A stretch of 64,000 bases of DNA from UBA6170 sp942491385 (GCA_942491385.1 CALOAF010000005.1:434001-498000), one strand, 5' to 3'; counted from the first letter of the stretch, positions 9,082-18,552 are shown. Notes: generated from the letters alone by a model not told the origin. Program-made: numbers and translations.

Positions 9082-9720
9082 ATGACTGTAGAACAAATAA
9101 ATATCGAACACGTTATTCGTAATACGAGAAAGTATTGGTATGTAGATGGGTTAGCCGAAATCGCTGGTGGATTAATCATTTTTTTCACCGGACTGACCTA
9201 TTGGTTGATCTACTCAATGGAAAACAGTAGTTTAAAATTTCTGCTGTTAATCATTGCCCAACCAGTTGTTATTATTCTGGGTGCATCTCTGGTTCGGAAA
9301 ATCCTGCCAAAAATTAAAGAAAAATTGACTTATCCACGCTCAGGTTATCTAACATTTAAAAAACCAACCAGAAACAAGCGTTTGCGGCGGGTATTATTCG
9401 CCGGCTTAATTGCGGGAATCATCGGCGCTTTAGTTGGCATGGTCTACAACGGTTTACCACAGCGCTACATACCACTTTTCTCAAGTTTCTTCTTAACTTT
9501 ATTCTCAATTTATTTTGGCTATCAGGTCGCTGTCCCCCGTTTTTATTGGACTGGGCTACTGATCCTCATTTTGGGTGGCATCATTTCTTGGATCAATCCA
9601 ACCGACGCTCTTCCCTATATGCTGTTATTCAGTGGCATGGGGATCATTTGGATCATATCCGGATTGATCACCTTAGTCCTTTATCTGCGTCATACGCACC
9701 CAATGCCGGAGCAGTCATGA
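9082..9720 (+). CDS. Multi-pass membrane protein, first gene of a regulated ABC operon
   Basis: A 212-residue protein with about six hydrophobic segments (roughly 27-50, 55-75, 108-130, 135-152, 155-175, 180-205) and a basic cytoplasmic loop around residues 80-110. No enzymatic motif is visible, and I do not recognise a named family. It starts 8 bases after AAGGAG. Its stop overlaps the start of the regulator gene as ATGA, so the two are translationally coupled. The context (regulator, ABC ATPase, ABC permease) suggests a role in transport or in sensing the exported substrate. Confidence 0.75.
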   Translation: MTVEQINIEHVIRNTRKYWYVDGLAEIAGGLIIFFTGLTYWLIYSMENSSLKFLLLIIAQPVVIILGASLVRKILPKIKEKLTYPRSGYLTFKKPTRNKRLRRVLFAGLIAGIIGALVGMVYNGLPQRYIPLFSSFFLTLFSIYFGYQVAVPRFYWTGLLILILGGIISWINPTDALPYMLLFSGMGIIWIISGLITLVLYLRHTHPMPEQS

Positions 9721-10019
9721 AAGAGCCAGCTCATATTCTGGAGGTCGATCGTCTGATCCATGAGCCTGCAAGGCTTTTGCTTGTTACGATCCTGTCCACA
9801 GCAGAGAAAGCTGATTTTCTCTTCTTACTCAAAGAGACCGGATTAACCAGAGGAAATCTTTCGACACATTTATCAAAATTAGAAACAGCCGGATACATCG
9901 AAATAGAAAAGACCTATCGAGGAAAAGTTCCATTGACATTATGTTCATTAACAACAGCCGGGCAGAATGCATTTGAAAAATATCGAAATCAAGTTAACAA
10001 GTTTCTCAAGCAAATTTAA
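9717..10019 (+). CDS. Winged-helix transcriptional regulator (HTH_34/MarR-like)
   Basis: A compact 100-residue DNA-binding protein. The sequence around RLLLVTILSTAEKADFLFLL, then LTRGNLSTHLSKLE as the helix-turn-helix, and a wing near KVPLTLCSLT match the PF13601-type winged-helix domain seen in small single-domain regulators. The start at 9717 overlaps the upstream stop (ATGA), which fixes it against longer frames opening at 9546. Such proteins commonly repress their own operon with a downstream ABC-2 exporter. The palindrome at 9047-9061 is the likely binding site. No separate ligand-binding domain is present. Confidence 0.8.
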   Translation: MKEPAHILEVDRLIHEPARLLLVTILSTAEKADFLFLLKETGLTRGNLSTHLSKLETAGYIEIEKTYRGKVPLTLCSLTTAGQNAFEKYRNQVNKFLKQI

Positions 10020-10054
10020 CTTTAGCAATTTATATGTAGAAGGAGATTATCAAA

Positions 10055-10987
10055 ATGAGTGTTGCCATTCAAACAACCCAATTAACCCGTGAGTTTGGGA
10101 ATGTGCGGGCTGTCGATCAGATCAGTTTAGAGGTGGATAGCGGATCATTATTTGGCTTTTTAGGCCCGAATGGGTCCGGAAAAACAACCACCATACGTTT
10201 GCTACTTGGATTACTGGAACCAACCCGGGGAAAATCCTCCGTTATGGGATATGATTCTTTGACACAAGGGCAATTGGTGCGTGAAAATTGTGGCGCTTTG
10301 TTAGAACATACCGGTTTGTACGAAAGGCTGACCGCTGCTGAAAATCTGGAGTTCTATGCCCGTGTTTTTCGTTTATCAGCGAGTGAGCGCAAAATACGCA
10401 TCAAAGAATTACTTTCCAATATGGATCTCTGGGATCGAAAAGACGAGATTGTAAAAGGTTGGAGCAGGGGTATGAAACAAAAATTAGCTGCAGCACGCGC
10501 TATGCTTCATCGACCGAAAATCATTTTCCTGGATGAACCCACATCCGGTCTTGACCCGGTCGCTGCCAGCGTTTTTCGAGAGGATTTGCAAACACTTGTA
10601 CGCCAATCTGGTGTCACTGTCTTTCTTACCACGCATAATTTGAGTGAAGCCGAAAAATTATGTGACCGTGTCGGAGTTATTCGTGAAGGAAAATTACTGG
10701 CAATCGGCTCACCGGATGAGTTGCGCTTGCGAAACGGGAATTCGTTTATTGATGTAGTTGGTACCGGATTCAGTCCCGAGATAATAAAAGAGCTCGAGCT
10801 TCATCCGCAAATATCAGCTGTCAAACAACAGGATCAGCATGTTCGCCTGCACCTGCAAAGTGGTTTTGATTCAAGTTCTCTGATACCTGTTCTGGTATCT
10901 TTCGGTATCAGCATTGAAGAAGTGCGCAAAGGAAAATCCAGCCTTGAAGATGTGTTCTTGACATTAATGGAGGAAGAAAATGATTAA
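10055..10987 (+). CDS. ABC transporter ATP-binding protein (ABC-2 type)
   Basis: A 310-residue ATPase subunit. Walker A GPNGSGKTT is at residues 37-45, the signature appears as WSRGMKQKL in place of a canonical LSGGQ, Walker B is IIFLDEP, followed by the D-loop SGLDP and the switch histidine in TTHNLSEAE. The about 80-residue C-terminal extension is typical of CcmA/NatA-like drug or sodium exporters. AAGGAGA precedes the ATG. The gene overlaps the permease by 8 bases. It should power the membrane protein encoded next, and its level would follow the regulator and palindrome at the operon head. Confidence 0.9.
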   Translation: MSVAIQTTQLTREFGNVRAVDQISLEVDSGSLFGFLGPNGSGKTTTIRLLLGLLEPTRGKSSVMGYDSLTQGQLVRENCGALLEHTGLYERLTAAENLEFYARVFRLSASERKIRIKELLSNMDLWDRKDEIVKGWSRGMKQKLAAARAMLHRPKIIFLDEPTSGLDPVAASVFREDLQTLVRQSGVTVFLTTHNLSEAEKLCDRVGVIREGKLLAIGSPDELRLRNGNSFIDVVGTGFSPEIIKELELHPQISAVKQQDQHVRLHLQSGFDSSSLIPVLVSFGISIEEVRKGKSSLEDVFLTLMEEEND

Positions 10988-11717
10988 CGATATTTTCACG
11001 ATCATTCAAAAAGATTTGAAGGAAATTTTATCGGCACGAGGAAGTCGAAAATCCAGCCTGATCTACCTTGGTATTGTTATTGGCCTCATTGGTGTTTTAA
11101 TGCCCATTCAATCCGGCCAAATCTGGTTATCCGAACCTATTGTCCCGTTGGTATGGTCCTGGTTCCCAGTTTTCTTAATGATCAGCATGGTTACGGATTC
11201 AATCGCCGGTGAAAGGGAAAGAAACACCCTGGAAACATTATTGGCAAGCCGATTATCAGATCGTGCTATTCTTTTCGGGAAAATTGCCGGGGCAGTCATT
11301 TATGGTTGGTCAATTTCTGTCATCAGCAACTTACTAGCCGTCATCACCGTCAACCTTTCTGATCCGATGGATGGTTTTCAATTCTATTCACTCAGTCTGT
11401 TTCTGATTTTACTGTTCCTACCGTTGGTTTTGGGAATCCTGATGAGTAGTCTCGGCGTCTTAGTGTCATTAAATGCTCCCACAGCCCGATCAGCTTACCA
11501 AAAACTCAGTTTGGTGATGTTAGCCCTCTGGTTTATCCCTATGCTCGGCATTAATGTAGTGCCAGAAAGTATAAAAATGCAGATGAATCAGTTTCTAGGT
11601 ACGGTCAACCTGGTTCAATTGGCAGTGATTGGAATAATCCTCATTCTTGTGTTAAGTATTGGTTTGATTTTGTTAGCAATGCAGCGTTTTCAGCGCACAC
11701 GTCTAATATTGGACTGA
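10980..11717 (+). CDS. ABC-2 type transporter permease
   Basis: A 245-residue membrane subunit with about six membrane segments. The motif AGERERNTLETLLASRLSD is characteristic of the cytoplasmic coupling region of ABC-2/NatB-like permeases. It overlaps the ATPase gene by 8 bases, so they are co-translated. Together they make a small exporter of unknown substrate; drugs, peptides or sodium are usual in the family. It is the last gene of the operon that begins at 9082. Confidence 0.85.
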   Translation: MINDIFTIIQKDLKEILSARGSRKSSLIYLGIVIGLIGVLMPIQSGQIWLSEPIVPLVWSWFPVFLMISMVTDSIAGERERNTLETLLASRLSDRAILFGKIAGAVIYGWSISVISNLLAVITVNLSDPMDGFQFYSLSLFLILLFLPLVLGILMSSLGVLVSLNAPTARSAYQKLSLVMLALWFIPMLGINVVPESIKMQMNQFLGTVNLVQLAVIGIILILVLSIGLILLAMQRFQRTRLILD

Positions 11718-11764
11718 TACAGCATTGTAGAATAACAGGGAAGAATCAAAAATTGAATTTGGTC

Positions 11765-11792
11765 TTGACATCTCATTTCTTTCAGGCATAAT
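11765..11792 (+). promoter_or_regulatory. Promoter of the pheST T-box transcript
   Basis: TTGACA at 11765-11770 and CATAAT at 11787-11792 with a 16-base spacer. Transcription would start near 11799 and enter the T-box leader. Confidence 0.75.
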
Positions 11793-11798
11793 TAGGAG

Positions 11799-12095
11799 AA
11801 GAAAATCCGTTATCAGCCATGATGGAGGAAAGTAGTGCGGTGAAAGTTGACAGGAATGCCGGGGCTTAGACTGAAACCCTCGCCCAATGGAAACCGCAGG
11901 AAGTTCCCTCCCGAGCTGCTCAGGTGAACGTTCAAACGAACCATTAGTCAGAGCCGGACAGCCACCGTTACCAGGCTACCTGATCACAAACCTAAAATCG
12001 TTGTCGTCAGGGATAAGTGCACCAGCAATGGTGAATGTGGGTGGTACCACGGGTCAATTTCGCCCGTCCCTAAATCAGGGGCGGGTTTATTTTTT
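11799..12095 (+). promoter_or_regulatory. T-box riboswitch (tRNA-Phe sensing) with terminator
   Basis: The 390-base gap before pheS is filled by a T-box leader. The diagnostic T-box GGGTGGTACCACG lies at 12039-12051; its TGGT can pair with the ACCA end of uncharged tRNA. A terminator follows: CCCGTCCCT (12063-12071) pairs AGGGGCGGG (12077-12085), then a T-rich run to 12095. The specifier is most likely TTC at 11904-11906, a Phe codon, because it directly precedes a CCTCCCGAGCTGC stretch resembling the sequence that follows specifiers in known T-boxes. Uncharged tRNA-Phe should prevent termination and raise pheST expression. Confidence 0.88.
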
Positions 12096-12107
12096 ACTGG
12101 AGGTTAT

Positions 12108-13152
12108 ATGTCAGAACAACCAATCATCCTTTCAGAACTGGAGCGGACAAAACAAAAAGCATTGTCACTCCTGGCAGAAATCCAGGATGAAGAACCATTG
12201 CAAACCTGGCGGCGTGAATACCTGGGAAAAACATCCACGGTCATGTCCGCTTTTAGCAGTATCGGACAACAACCCAAAGAGTTCAGACCATTGGTTGGGC
12301 AGATTGCTAATCAGGTCAAACAGGCTTTAGAAGCAGCCTTAGAGGAACGTGGCAGAATCGTCTCAGAAGCTGCCCTCACCCGAAAAATCGCCAACGAGCG
12401 GGTAGATGTCACCTTACCCGGCCGACAGCCAATTTCAGGTGGTTTGCATCCCCAAACCCTGGTATTACGCCGCATTTTTGCCATTTTTGCTGAGATGGGT
12501 TTTCAGGTCTACCGTTCACGGGATGTCGAAAGCGATGAGTACAACTTCGAATTGCTCAATATCCCGGCACACCACCCCTGCCCGCGATATGTGGGATACA
12601 TTTCACATCGACCAACCGGGGGTAGTATTACGTACCCACACGTCTCCGGGGCAAATTCGGGTCATGCGCGAGCAAGCGCCTAACCCGATCCGGGTTATTC
12701 TGCCGGGGATGTGCTACCGCTATGAGCAAATTAGCGCCCGTTCCGAGATTCAATTTAATCAGGTGGAAGTTTTGGCGGTTGGGAAAAACATCACCTTTGG
12801 CGATATGAAAGGCACGCTCAACGGATTTGTCCGGCGTCTCTTCAACGCGGATGTACGCACCCGTTTAAGACCTTCCTACTTCCCCTTCACAGAGCCCAGT
12901 GCAGAGATGGACGTGGAATGTTTCGTCTGCGGTGGAAAAGGCTGCTCGGTCTGTAAAGGCAGTGGCTGGTTGGAGATCCTGGGGTGCGGTATCGTCCACC
13001 CCACCGTGCTAAAAAATGGCGGTTATGACCCTGAAGTCTATTCCGGTTTTGCTGCCGGGATGGGTCCCGAACGCATAAGCATGCTGCTGCACAAAATCGA
13101 GGATATCCGCTACTTCTGGGGCAATGACGCCCGCTTTCTGGAGCAGTTCTAA
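12108..13152 (+). CDS. pheS: Phenylalanine--tRNA ligase alpha subunit, interrupted by an apparent +1 frameshift
   Basis: Catalytic alpha subunit of the tetrameric Phe-tRNA synthetase. It is read in two frames: 12108 to about 12576, then about 12576 to 13152. The first frame runs through NFELLNIPAHHP and then turns to nonsense. The second resumes with the expected ARDMWDTFHI. Removing one C from the CCCC run near 12576-12579 restores a continuous protein of about 347 residues, the normal family length. Class II motif 3 (GMGPERISMLL) is intact. A CCC-T slip could in principle be programmed, but a sequencing insertion or recent mutation is far more likely in an essential single gene. ACTGGAGG precedes ATG 12108, and the T-box lies upstream. 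Confidence 0.9.
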
Positions 13153-13204
13153 TGATGCACAGATTGGTTACAAAACACGAAAGGACAAGGAGGATAAACA
13201 AACA

Positions 13205-15742
13205 ATGAGAATCCCTCTTTCATGGTTAAAAGATTATATTGATATTGACCTCTCTCTGGAGGATTTAGCCCGCACATTGACAATGGTAGGCCTCGAAGTA
13301 GAAGAGATCACCGTAGTAGGTTTACCCTTTGCGGGAACCAGCGATCGGCAAGAATTTAAGTTCACAGGCCTGACCTGGGATCCTGAAAAATTTATCGTCG
13401 CGCAGATTGATGAGGTTATGCCCCATCCGGACGCTGACCGTCTGACCCTTTGCCGGCTGCATGATGGTACCCAGGAATGGATTGTTCTCACCGGGGCACC
13501 CAATCTATTCCCCTATAAGGGGAAAGGACCACTGGCACAACCCCTTAAAGTAGCCTATGCCCGTGAAGGTGCTGTTCTATATGACGGCCACAAACCAGGT
13601 AATGAACTGACCAAATTGAAACGCACCAAAATTCGCGGTGTGGAATCCTTCTCCATGGTTTGTTCTGAGAAAGAATTGGGCATTTCAGAGGAACACGAAG
13701 GTGTCATCATTCTTGATCCTGACGCCCCTACCGGAACTCCCCTGGCGAATTACATGGGCGATGCAGTCTATGAAGTTGCCATTCTTCCGAACATGATCCG
13801 CGATGCCAGTCTTGTCGGGGTTGCCCGTGAATTATCGGCAGTAACCGGAAAGCCATTAAAAGTCCCTACCCGAACAATTGTTGCCAGTGGTCCAAAAATC
13901 GATAATCTGGCTGCTATTCAAATTAATGATCCCGATCTCAACCCACGCTTTGTTTTAGGTTTAGTCCAGGGTCTTACGCCCCAACCCAGTCCATACTGGG
14001 TACAACGTCGTTTACGGCTGGCAGGCATGCGACCGATCAATTCCATCGTTGATGCTACCAATTATGTCATGCTGGAAACAGGTGAGCCCTTACATGCCTT
14101 CGATTATGATGTCCTCCAACAACGGGCTGGCGGAAAATCGCCTACCATTATCACCCGGGCTGCTACAGAAGGTGAAACACTCACCACACTGGATGATATC
14201 GAACGAAAATTAGACCCTTACGCAATTCTGGTCTGTGATACGGCTGGTCCTCTCTCATTAGCAGGCATCATGGGCGGGCTCGAGAGTGAGGTCACACCAC
14301 AAACCCGCAATGTGTTACTGGAAGGTGCCAGTTGGAATTTCATCAATGTTCGGCGTACATCCTCGCGCTTGCACCTCAACTCAGAAGCGGGGTACCGCTT
14401 TGGCAGAGGTGTCCACCCGGCTTTAGCTTCCTGGGCTGTTGATCTGGGGCTTGAGCGTATGGCTGCCTGGAGTGGTGGCAGCATCGCACAGGGGCTGGTC
14501 GATAATTATCCCCAACCACCTGTTGATCCAACGGTGAGTATCCATGTCCAGGATGTGGAACGGAAATTGGGTGTTTCCATCCCGGCAAGCCAAATCGCAG
14601 AGATCCTGACCCGGCTGGAATTTGTTTGCACCGTCACTGGCGACACTGTTCAGGCGAAAACGCCACCTCTGCGCCTGGATATCGGCGAAGGGGTGATCGG
14701 AAAAGCAGATTTGATTGAAGAGATCGCCCGCATTTATAGTTACAATAACATTCCGGAGACAAACCTGGCTGATGAATTGCCTCCCCAGAGGAACAACCTG
14801 GAATTAGCCAACGAAGAGAAAATCAAGGACATCCTGGCTGGCTTGGGGCTGCAGGAAGCCATTACCTACCGGCTGACATCCATCGAAAAAGAAACTCAGG
14901 CATACCTGCCTGGTCAGTCACTGGACGCAGAAAAATATGTGCGTTTACGCAATCCTATCGCCCCCGAAAGGTCCGTCATGCGCCAAGGCCTGTTGGCATC
15001 GGTGTTGGAAGTATTGGAAAAAAATGCCAGAATTCGCGAACACCTGGCATTCTTCGAAGTTGGGCCAGTATTCATCCAGGAGACAGACACTAGCTTGCCC
15101 GACGAACCGCGTAAGCTGGTGATTGGGATGAGCGGAAAACGCGACATCCCCACCTGGAACCAAACGGATACTGGCAACCTGGATTTCTATGATCTCAAAG
15201 GTGTGTTGGAGAGTCTTCTGGATCAATTGCATCTGCAGGCTGTTACCTATCAACCCGGTGAAAATGCATCGATGCACCCAGGGAAAACAGCTCAACTCTA
15301 TGTTGATCAAACCCTCGTTGGGGTTCTCGGAGAACTGCATCCCCGGGTGAAACAAAATTATGACTTCCTGACACCGGCGGTCTATGTAGCTGAGATTGAC
15401 CTGGAAGTATTATTGCGTTTGATCCCCCTGCGTTTTGAATCGCAGCCGGTTTCAGTCTTCCCACCGGTACTGGAAGATATAGCCATGATTGTGGCAGAGG
15501 AAGTCCCTGCCGATCAGGTGGAAGCCCTCATTCGCCAGACCGGTGGCAAGTTGCTGGCAGATGTCCGGCTCTTTGATGTTTATCGTGGAGATCGAATTGG
15601 TGCCGGGAAGAAGAGTCTGGCCTATAGTATGACCTATCAAGCCCAGGACCACACCATTGAAGCGGGTGAATCCACCTCCTTGCGCAATAAGATCGTCCGC
15701 CGTCTCGAACGCGAGATTGGAGCTGTATTGCGGGATAATTAG
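13205..15742 (+). CDS. pheT: Phenylalanine--tRNA ligase beta subunit
   Basis: An 845-residue beta subunit, of full family length. The start at 13205 (MRIPLSWLKDY, the conserved PheT N-terminus) is preceded by AAGGAGG. The frame open from 13124 is an extension into the intergenic gap. Domains in order: EMAP-like tRNA-binding domain (about 44-155), B3/B4 editing domain (about 215-385), B5 DNA-binding-like domain (about 410-480), catalytic-like core, and the C-terminal ferredoxin-like anticodon-binding domain (about 750-845). It lies 52 bases after pheS and shares the T-box transcript. A strong intrinsic terminator follows. There is no sign of damage in this gene. Confidence 0.96.
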   Translation: MRIPLSWLKDYIDIDLSLEDLARTLTMVGLEVEEITVVGLPFAGTSDRQEFKFTGLTWDPEKFIVAQIDEVMPHPDADRLTLCRLHDGTQEWIVLTGAPNLFPYKGKGPLAQPLKVAYAREGAVLYDGHKPGNELTKLKRTKIRGVESFSMVCSEKELGISEEHEGVIILDPDAPTGTPLANYMGDAVYEVAILPNMIRDASLVGVARELSAVTGKPLKVPTRTIVASGPKIDNLAAIQINDPDLNPRFVLGLVQGLTPQPSPYWVQRRLRLAGMRPINSIVDATNYVMLETGEPLHAFDYDVLQQRAGGKSPTIITRAATEGETLTTLDDIERKLDPYAILVCDTAGPLSLAGIMGGLESEVTPQTRNVLLEGASWNFINVRRTSSRLHLNSEAGYRFGRGVHPALASWAVDLGLERMAAWSGGSIAQGLVDNYPQPPVDPTVSIHVQDVERKLGVSIPASQIAEILTRLEFVCTVTGDTVQAKTPPLRLDIGEGVIGKADLIEEIARIYSYNNIPETNLADELPPQRNNLELANEEKIKDILAGLGLQEAITYRLTSIEKETQAYLPGQSLDAEKYVRLRNPIAPERSVMRQGLLASVLEVLEKNARIREHLAFFEVGPVFIQETDTSLPDEPRKLVIGMSGKRDIPTWNQTDTGNLDFYDLKGVLESLLDQLHLQAVTYQPGENASMHPGKTAQLYVDQTLVGVLGELHPRVKQNYDFLTPAVYVAEIDLEVLLRLIPLRFESQPVSVFPPVLEDIAMIVAEEVPADQVEALIRQTGGKLLADVRLFDVYRGDRIGAGKKSLAYSMTYQAQDHTIEAGESTSLRNKIVRRLEREIGAVLRDN

Positions 15743-15794
15743 GGTTAGTTTTGCCTTCCGGCATCCCCTCAACACCCAACAACTTATTCGGTCA

Positions 15795-15832
15795 ATGCGC
15801 CCAGGCAAGTTTTGCCTGGGCGCATATTTTTT
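15795..15832 (+). terminator. Intrinsic terminator of pheST
   Basis: A perfect 14-bp stem (15795-15808 with 15812-15825, 3-base loop) followed by a T-run. It is the strongest terminator in the window. Confidence 0.93.
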
Positions 15833-15893
15833 GATATGATCTAGTTGGTGCGCTCTCCCAATTGTTTCTATATTTAGAAAGAAAGAGGTAAAA

Positions 15894-16805
15894 ATGATAA
15901 GTCGGAAAATAACAATTCCATTGATCATTTTTGTTGTGGCTGCAGTGGTTCTGGTGGTATCTATCAACCGACCTTTCCAGCCTGCAGAAGCCAATCAGAA
16001 ACAACACAATACAGAGATTGAAACCAACCGACTTCAGGAAAACGAACCAACCAATCCACCTGAGCCGGCATCCGATCCTGAAACAATTCAACCCACTGAG
16101 GATCAATACCTGCCCTCAGTGAAAAAAAATGAAGAACCTTCCGATCTGGTCACCGTTGCCCAGCGCTTGAAAGAAAAAATTAATGCAACCCTTTTACATC
16201 CCGGTTGGGTCCAAATCAGCAAAGAATACACATCCTATGTAGAAAGGGAAGATGTGGTGATTGTCCCGGAAACCGGACAAGTCATTCCGAAGGATTATAT
16301 TCTTAATCAATGGCTGCTTGTGGGCGGTGACCTGGGGCTCAACGTTCATTATATTCGCGGGGTAACCCCAGCCGGTGAGGAATATACCACTACGCTAAAC
16401 AGTAAAGACGAACGCTGGCAATCCATAGACACCACATCACTTGAGACCATCAATCTACCCAATGTGCTGGGAACCAACACCCTGGATGACATCATCGCCA
16501 TGGGTTTTGCCGAGGATGTAAAAATTGAGTATCTGAGTGAAGCTGGCGCAAACGTGGTAGCCATCACGACGATTACCCAATTCCCGCGGCCAGTAAGTTT
16601 CAACGGATGGGAGGATGCCAGGGTAATTGAATATGCATTCAGCAGTTTTTACAATTGGGAAACAGGCCTGCCGTTGCGATCGGAAGAGTGGATCACTCGC
16701 GAGGATGGCTCACAGATGCTGGCAGGCTTAAGTGTCTACACGGTATCTCATGGAAATGAGTTGCCGATAGAAATTTTGGAAAGGTTGAACCAGATAGGGG
16801 GATAA
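15894..16805 (+). CDS. Membrane-anchored exported protein of unknown function
   Basis: A 303-residue protein not recognised as a named family. It begins with a basic tip and one hydrophobic segment (about residues 7-25), then a Pro/Glu/Asn-rich linker (about 27-85), then a mixed alpha/beta domain (about 90-300). The layout is that of a signal-anchored extracytoplasmic protein. It starts after a GAGGT ribosome site and stands alone behind the pheT terminator. No catalytic motif is visible. Confidence 0.7.
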   Translation: MISRKITIPLIIFVVAAVVLVVSINRPFQPAEANQKQHNTEIETNRLQENEPTNPPEPASDPETIQPTEDQYLPSVKKNEEPSDLVTVAQRLKEKINATLLHPGWVQISKEYTSYVEREDVVIVPETGQVIPKDYILNQWLLVGGDLGLNVHYIRGVTPAGEEYTTTLNSKDERWQSIDTTSLETINLPNVLGTNTLDDIIAMGFAEDVKIEYLSEAGANVVAITTITQFPRPVSFNGWEDARVIEYAFSSFYNWETGLPLRSEEWITREDGSQMLAGLSVYTVSHGNELPIEILERLNQIGG

Positions 16806-16883
16806 AGAAGTATTAATCTGTTTACATTTATTTTTCTATGTCAACCAATTCATTCGGGTTATGACATAGATTTCATATTGCCT

Positions 16884-16911
16884 TTGGAAAGTGATGAATA
16901 TCCACTATAAT
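16884..16911 (+). promoter_or_regulatory. Promoter of the solute-binding lipoprotein gene
   Basis: TTGGAA at 16884-16889 and TATAAT at 16906-16911, 16 bases apart. The predicted start of transcription falls at or beside an ATG at 16920, 8 bases after the -10. The transcript could therefore be leaderless from 16920, or have a 40-base leader to 16962. Confidence 0.65.
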
Positions 16912-16961
16912 TCGGGAACATGTCATTTCCTGGCTGTTGGGGATCTGATAAAACCAATTGT

Positions 16962-18416
16962 ATGAAAGACTGCATGAAAAATTCTTCGAAAACCACACTT
17001 CTACTTTCCCTGATCCTGATTTTGATTCTTTCTGCCTGCCAACCAGGTGATCCTGATCCGGTCCAACCAACAGTAACTGCCACCCTTCAAAAAACCGCCA
17101 CCCGAACGCCAACTCCTATACCTACCAATACACCTACCCCAACCGCAACCCCGGAATGGTTGGTACCCCTATCAGAGCTGGAGGATGTTGAAATCATCTT
17201 CTCGCACCCCTGGACTGCTGAAATGGCTCGTGAAATTGAGAAGTTAGTGGATACCTTCAACCAGACCAATGAATATCAGATTTTTGTCACCATTTCATCC
17301 CCAGGTAGTGCCCAACAGGTATTTCAACGCAGTGAAGCTGGCTTACAGGATGGAAATGCTCCGCAGATAGTGGTAGCTCCGACCGAAGAATTAGCTTATT
17401 GGCACAAAATGGGGAATCTGATCACCCTGGATGGTTATCTGAACGACCTCCAATATGGTTTTTCCACTGAACTGATCGAAGATTTTCTTCCACTCTTTTG
17501 GGATCAAGACATCCTTGATACACACAGGCTGGGGATTCCAATCTCACGCAATGCTAATTTTCTCGTGCAAAATTTGAGCTGGGCGAAAGAGTTGGGCTTC
17601 GATATCCCTGCCATGACGCCACAACTTTTCCGCCAACATACCTGTCTGGCGCGCGATGAACTACAAAACGATAATGACTGGCAGAACAATGGGTTGGGTG
17701 GCTGGATTGTCCAACAAGATGAATTCACCATTCTAAGTTGGTTGAACACATTTGAACTCACTGACTTTCCGGTAACTGAAACACCTTATGCATTTGAGCA
17801 AGCTGCCACGCTAGATGCCTTCACTTTTTTACGCGAGCTATTTGATGAAGATTGTGCCTGGAACGCCAGAAACCCAACTCATTATGAATATTTTGCCAAT
17901 CGCCAGGCGCTTTATATCAGTGCTGATATCTATGACCTTGAACCCATACAAAAAACCTTTACACGAATGGAAAATGAAGATCAATGGAGGGTCATTCCTT
18001 ACCCCAATAAAAAAGCCCAACCGGAAATAATCACCCATGGTGATTCTCTTGGTATATTAAAATCTAATCCAACTCAGGAACTGGCATCCTGGTTATTTGT
18101 GCGCTGGCTTTCCCAGTCAGACCAACAAATTCGCCTGGCAACAGTCAACCCTGGCATCCCCGTCAGCCAATCCATAATCGCGCAACTCGAAACAAAACGT
18201 AGTCAACAGTGGAATCAGGTCGTCGCTTTATTGGATGACGCCAGGCTTGCTCCGCGGTCGGCAGAATGGCGGGTTGCCCGTTTTGTCTTGCAGGATGCTG
18301 CTTACCAGATCTACCTGGCAAACATCACACCAGTACAATATCCCCAGATTATCTCCTTGCTGGATGCCACAATCGCAGATATTAGCCAACAACCGGCCTC
18401 ACTGTCCTGGGAATGA
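16962..18416 (+). CDS. Extracellular solute-binding lipoprotein (ABC importer type 1)
   Basis: A lipoprotein of about 484 residues with the signal LILILILSAC (Cys near residue 26 from this start). A Thr/Pro-rich linker spaces it from the membrane. A periplasmic-binding fold resembling sugar-binding family 1 proteins follows, with the typical WLFVRWLSQ stretch before a C-terminal helical region. No permease or ATPase genes adjoin, so it is an orphan component. The start is uncertain: ATG 16962 gives a normal signal peptide, ATG 16974 is also possible, and ATG 16920 would be a leaderless start with an unusual 14-residue longer N-terminus. The substrate is probably a sugar or oligosaccharide, by family. 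Confidence 0.75.
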   Translation: MKDCMKNSSKTTLLLSLILILILSACQPGDPDPVQPTVTATLQKTATRTPTPIPTNTPTPTATPEWLVPLSELEDVEIIFSHPWTAEMAREIEKLVDTFNQTNEYQIFVTISSPGSAQQVFQRSEAGLQDGNAPQIVVAPTEELAYWHKMGNLITLDGYLNDLQYGFSTELIEDFLPLFWDQDILDTHRLGIPISRNANFLVQNLSWAKELGFDIPAMTPQLFRQHTCLARDELQNDNDWQNNGLGGWIVQQDEFTILSWLNTFELTDFPVTETPYAFEQAATLDAFTFLRELFDEDCAWNARNPTHYEYFANRQALYISADIYDLEPIQKTFTRMENEDQWRVIPYPNKKAQPEIITHGDSLGILKSNPTQELASWLFVRWLSQSDQQIRLATVNPGIPVSQSIIAQLETKRSQQWNQVVALLDDARLAPRSAEWRVARFVLQDAAYQIYLANITPVQYPQIISLLDATIADISQQPASLSWE

Positions 18417-18439
18417 AAAAAACGCCATTTCTGGCGTTT
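18416..18439 (-). terminator. Terminator of the tRNA-Gly/tRNA-Cys transcript
   Basis: AAACGCCA (18420-18427) pairs with TGGCGTTT (18432-18439). Read on the minus strand, the stem is followed by seven T. It lies 26 bases beyond the 3' end of tRNA-Cys. Confidence 0.75.
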
Positions 18440-18464
18440 CTAACTGATTTCTTATGTCTAGAAG

Positions 18465-18536
18465 AGGCGACGACGAGACTCGAACTCGTGATGAGGGTTT
18501 TGCAGACCCTTGCCTTGCCAACTTGGCCACGTCGCC
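18465..18536 (-). tRNA. tRNA-Cys (GCA)
   Basis: On the minus strand a 72-base cloverleaf runs from GGCGACG to the paired CGTCGCC, plus discriminator T73 (standard for Cys). The anticodon loop CTGCAAA contains GCA. The T-loop reads GTTCGAGTC. CCA is not encoded. It lies 16 bases after tRNA-Gly in the same orientation. Confidence 0.97.
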
Positions 18537-18552
18537 GCGATGTAGTGTTCAG

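Noticed and set aside
9546..9716. Longer N-terminus for the winged-helix regulator
   Set aside because: The extra 57 residues overlap the upstream membrane gene out of frame; the ATGA junction at 9717 gives a normal single-domain regulator.
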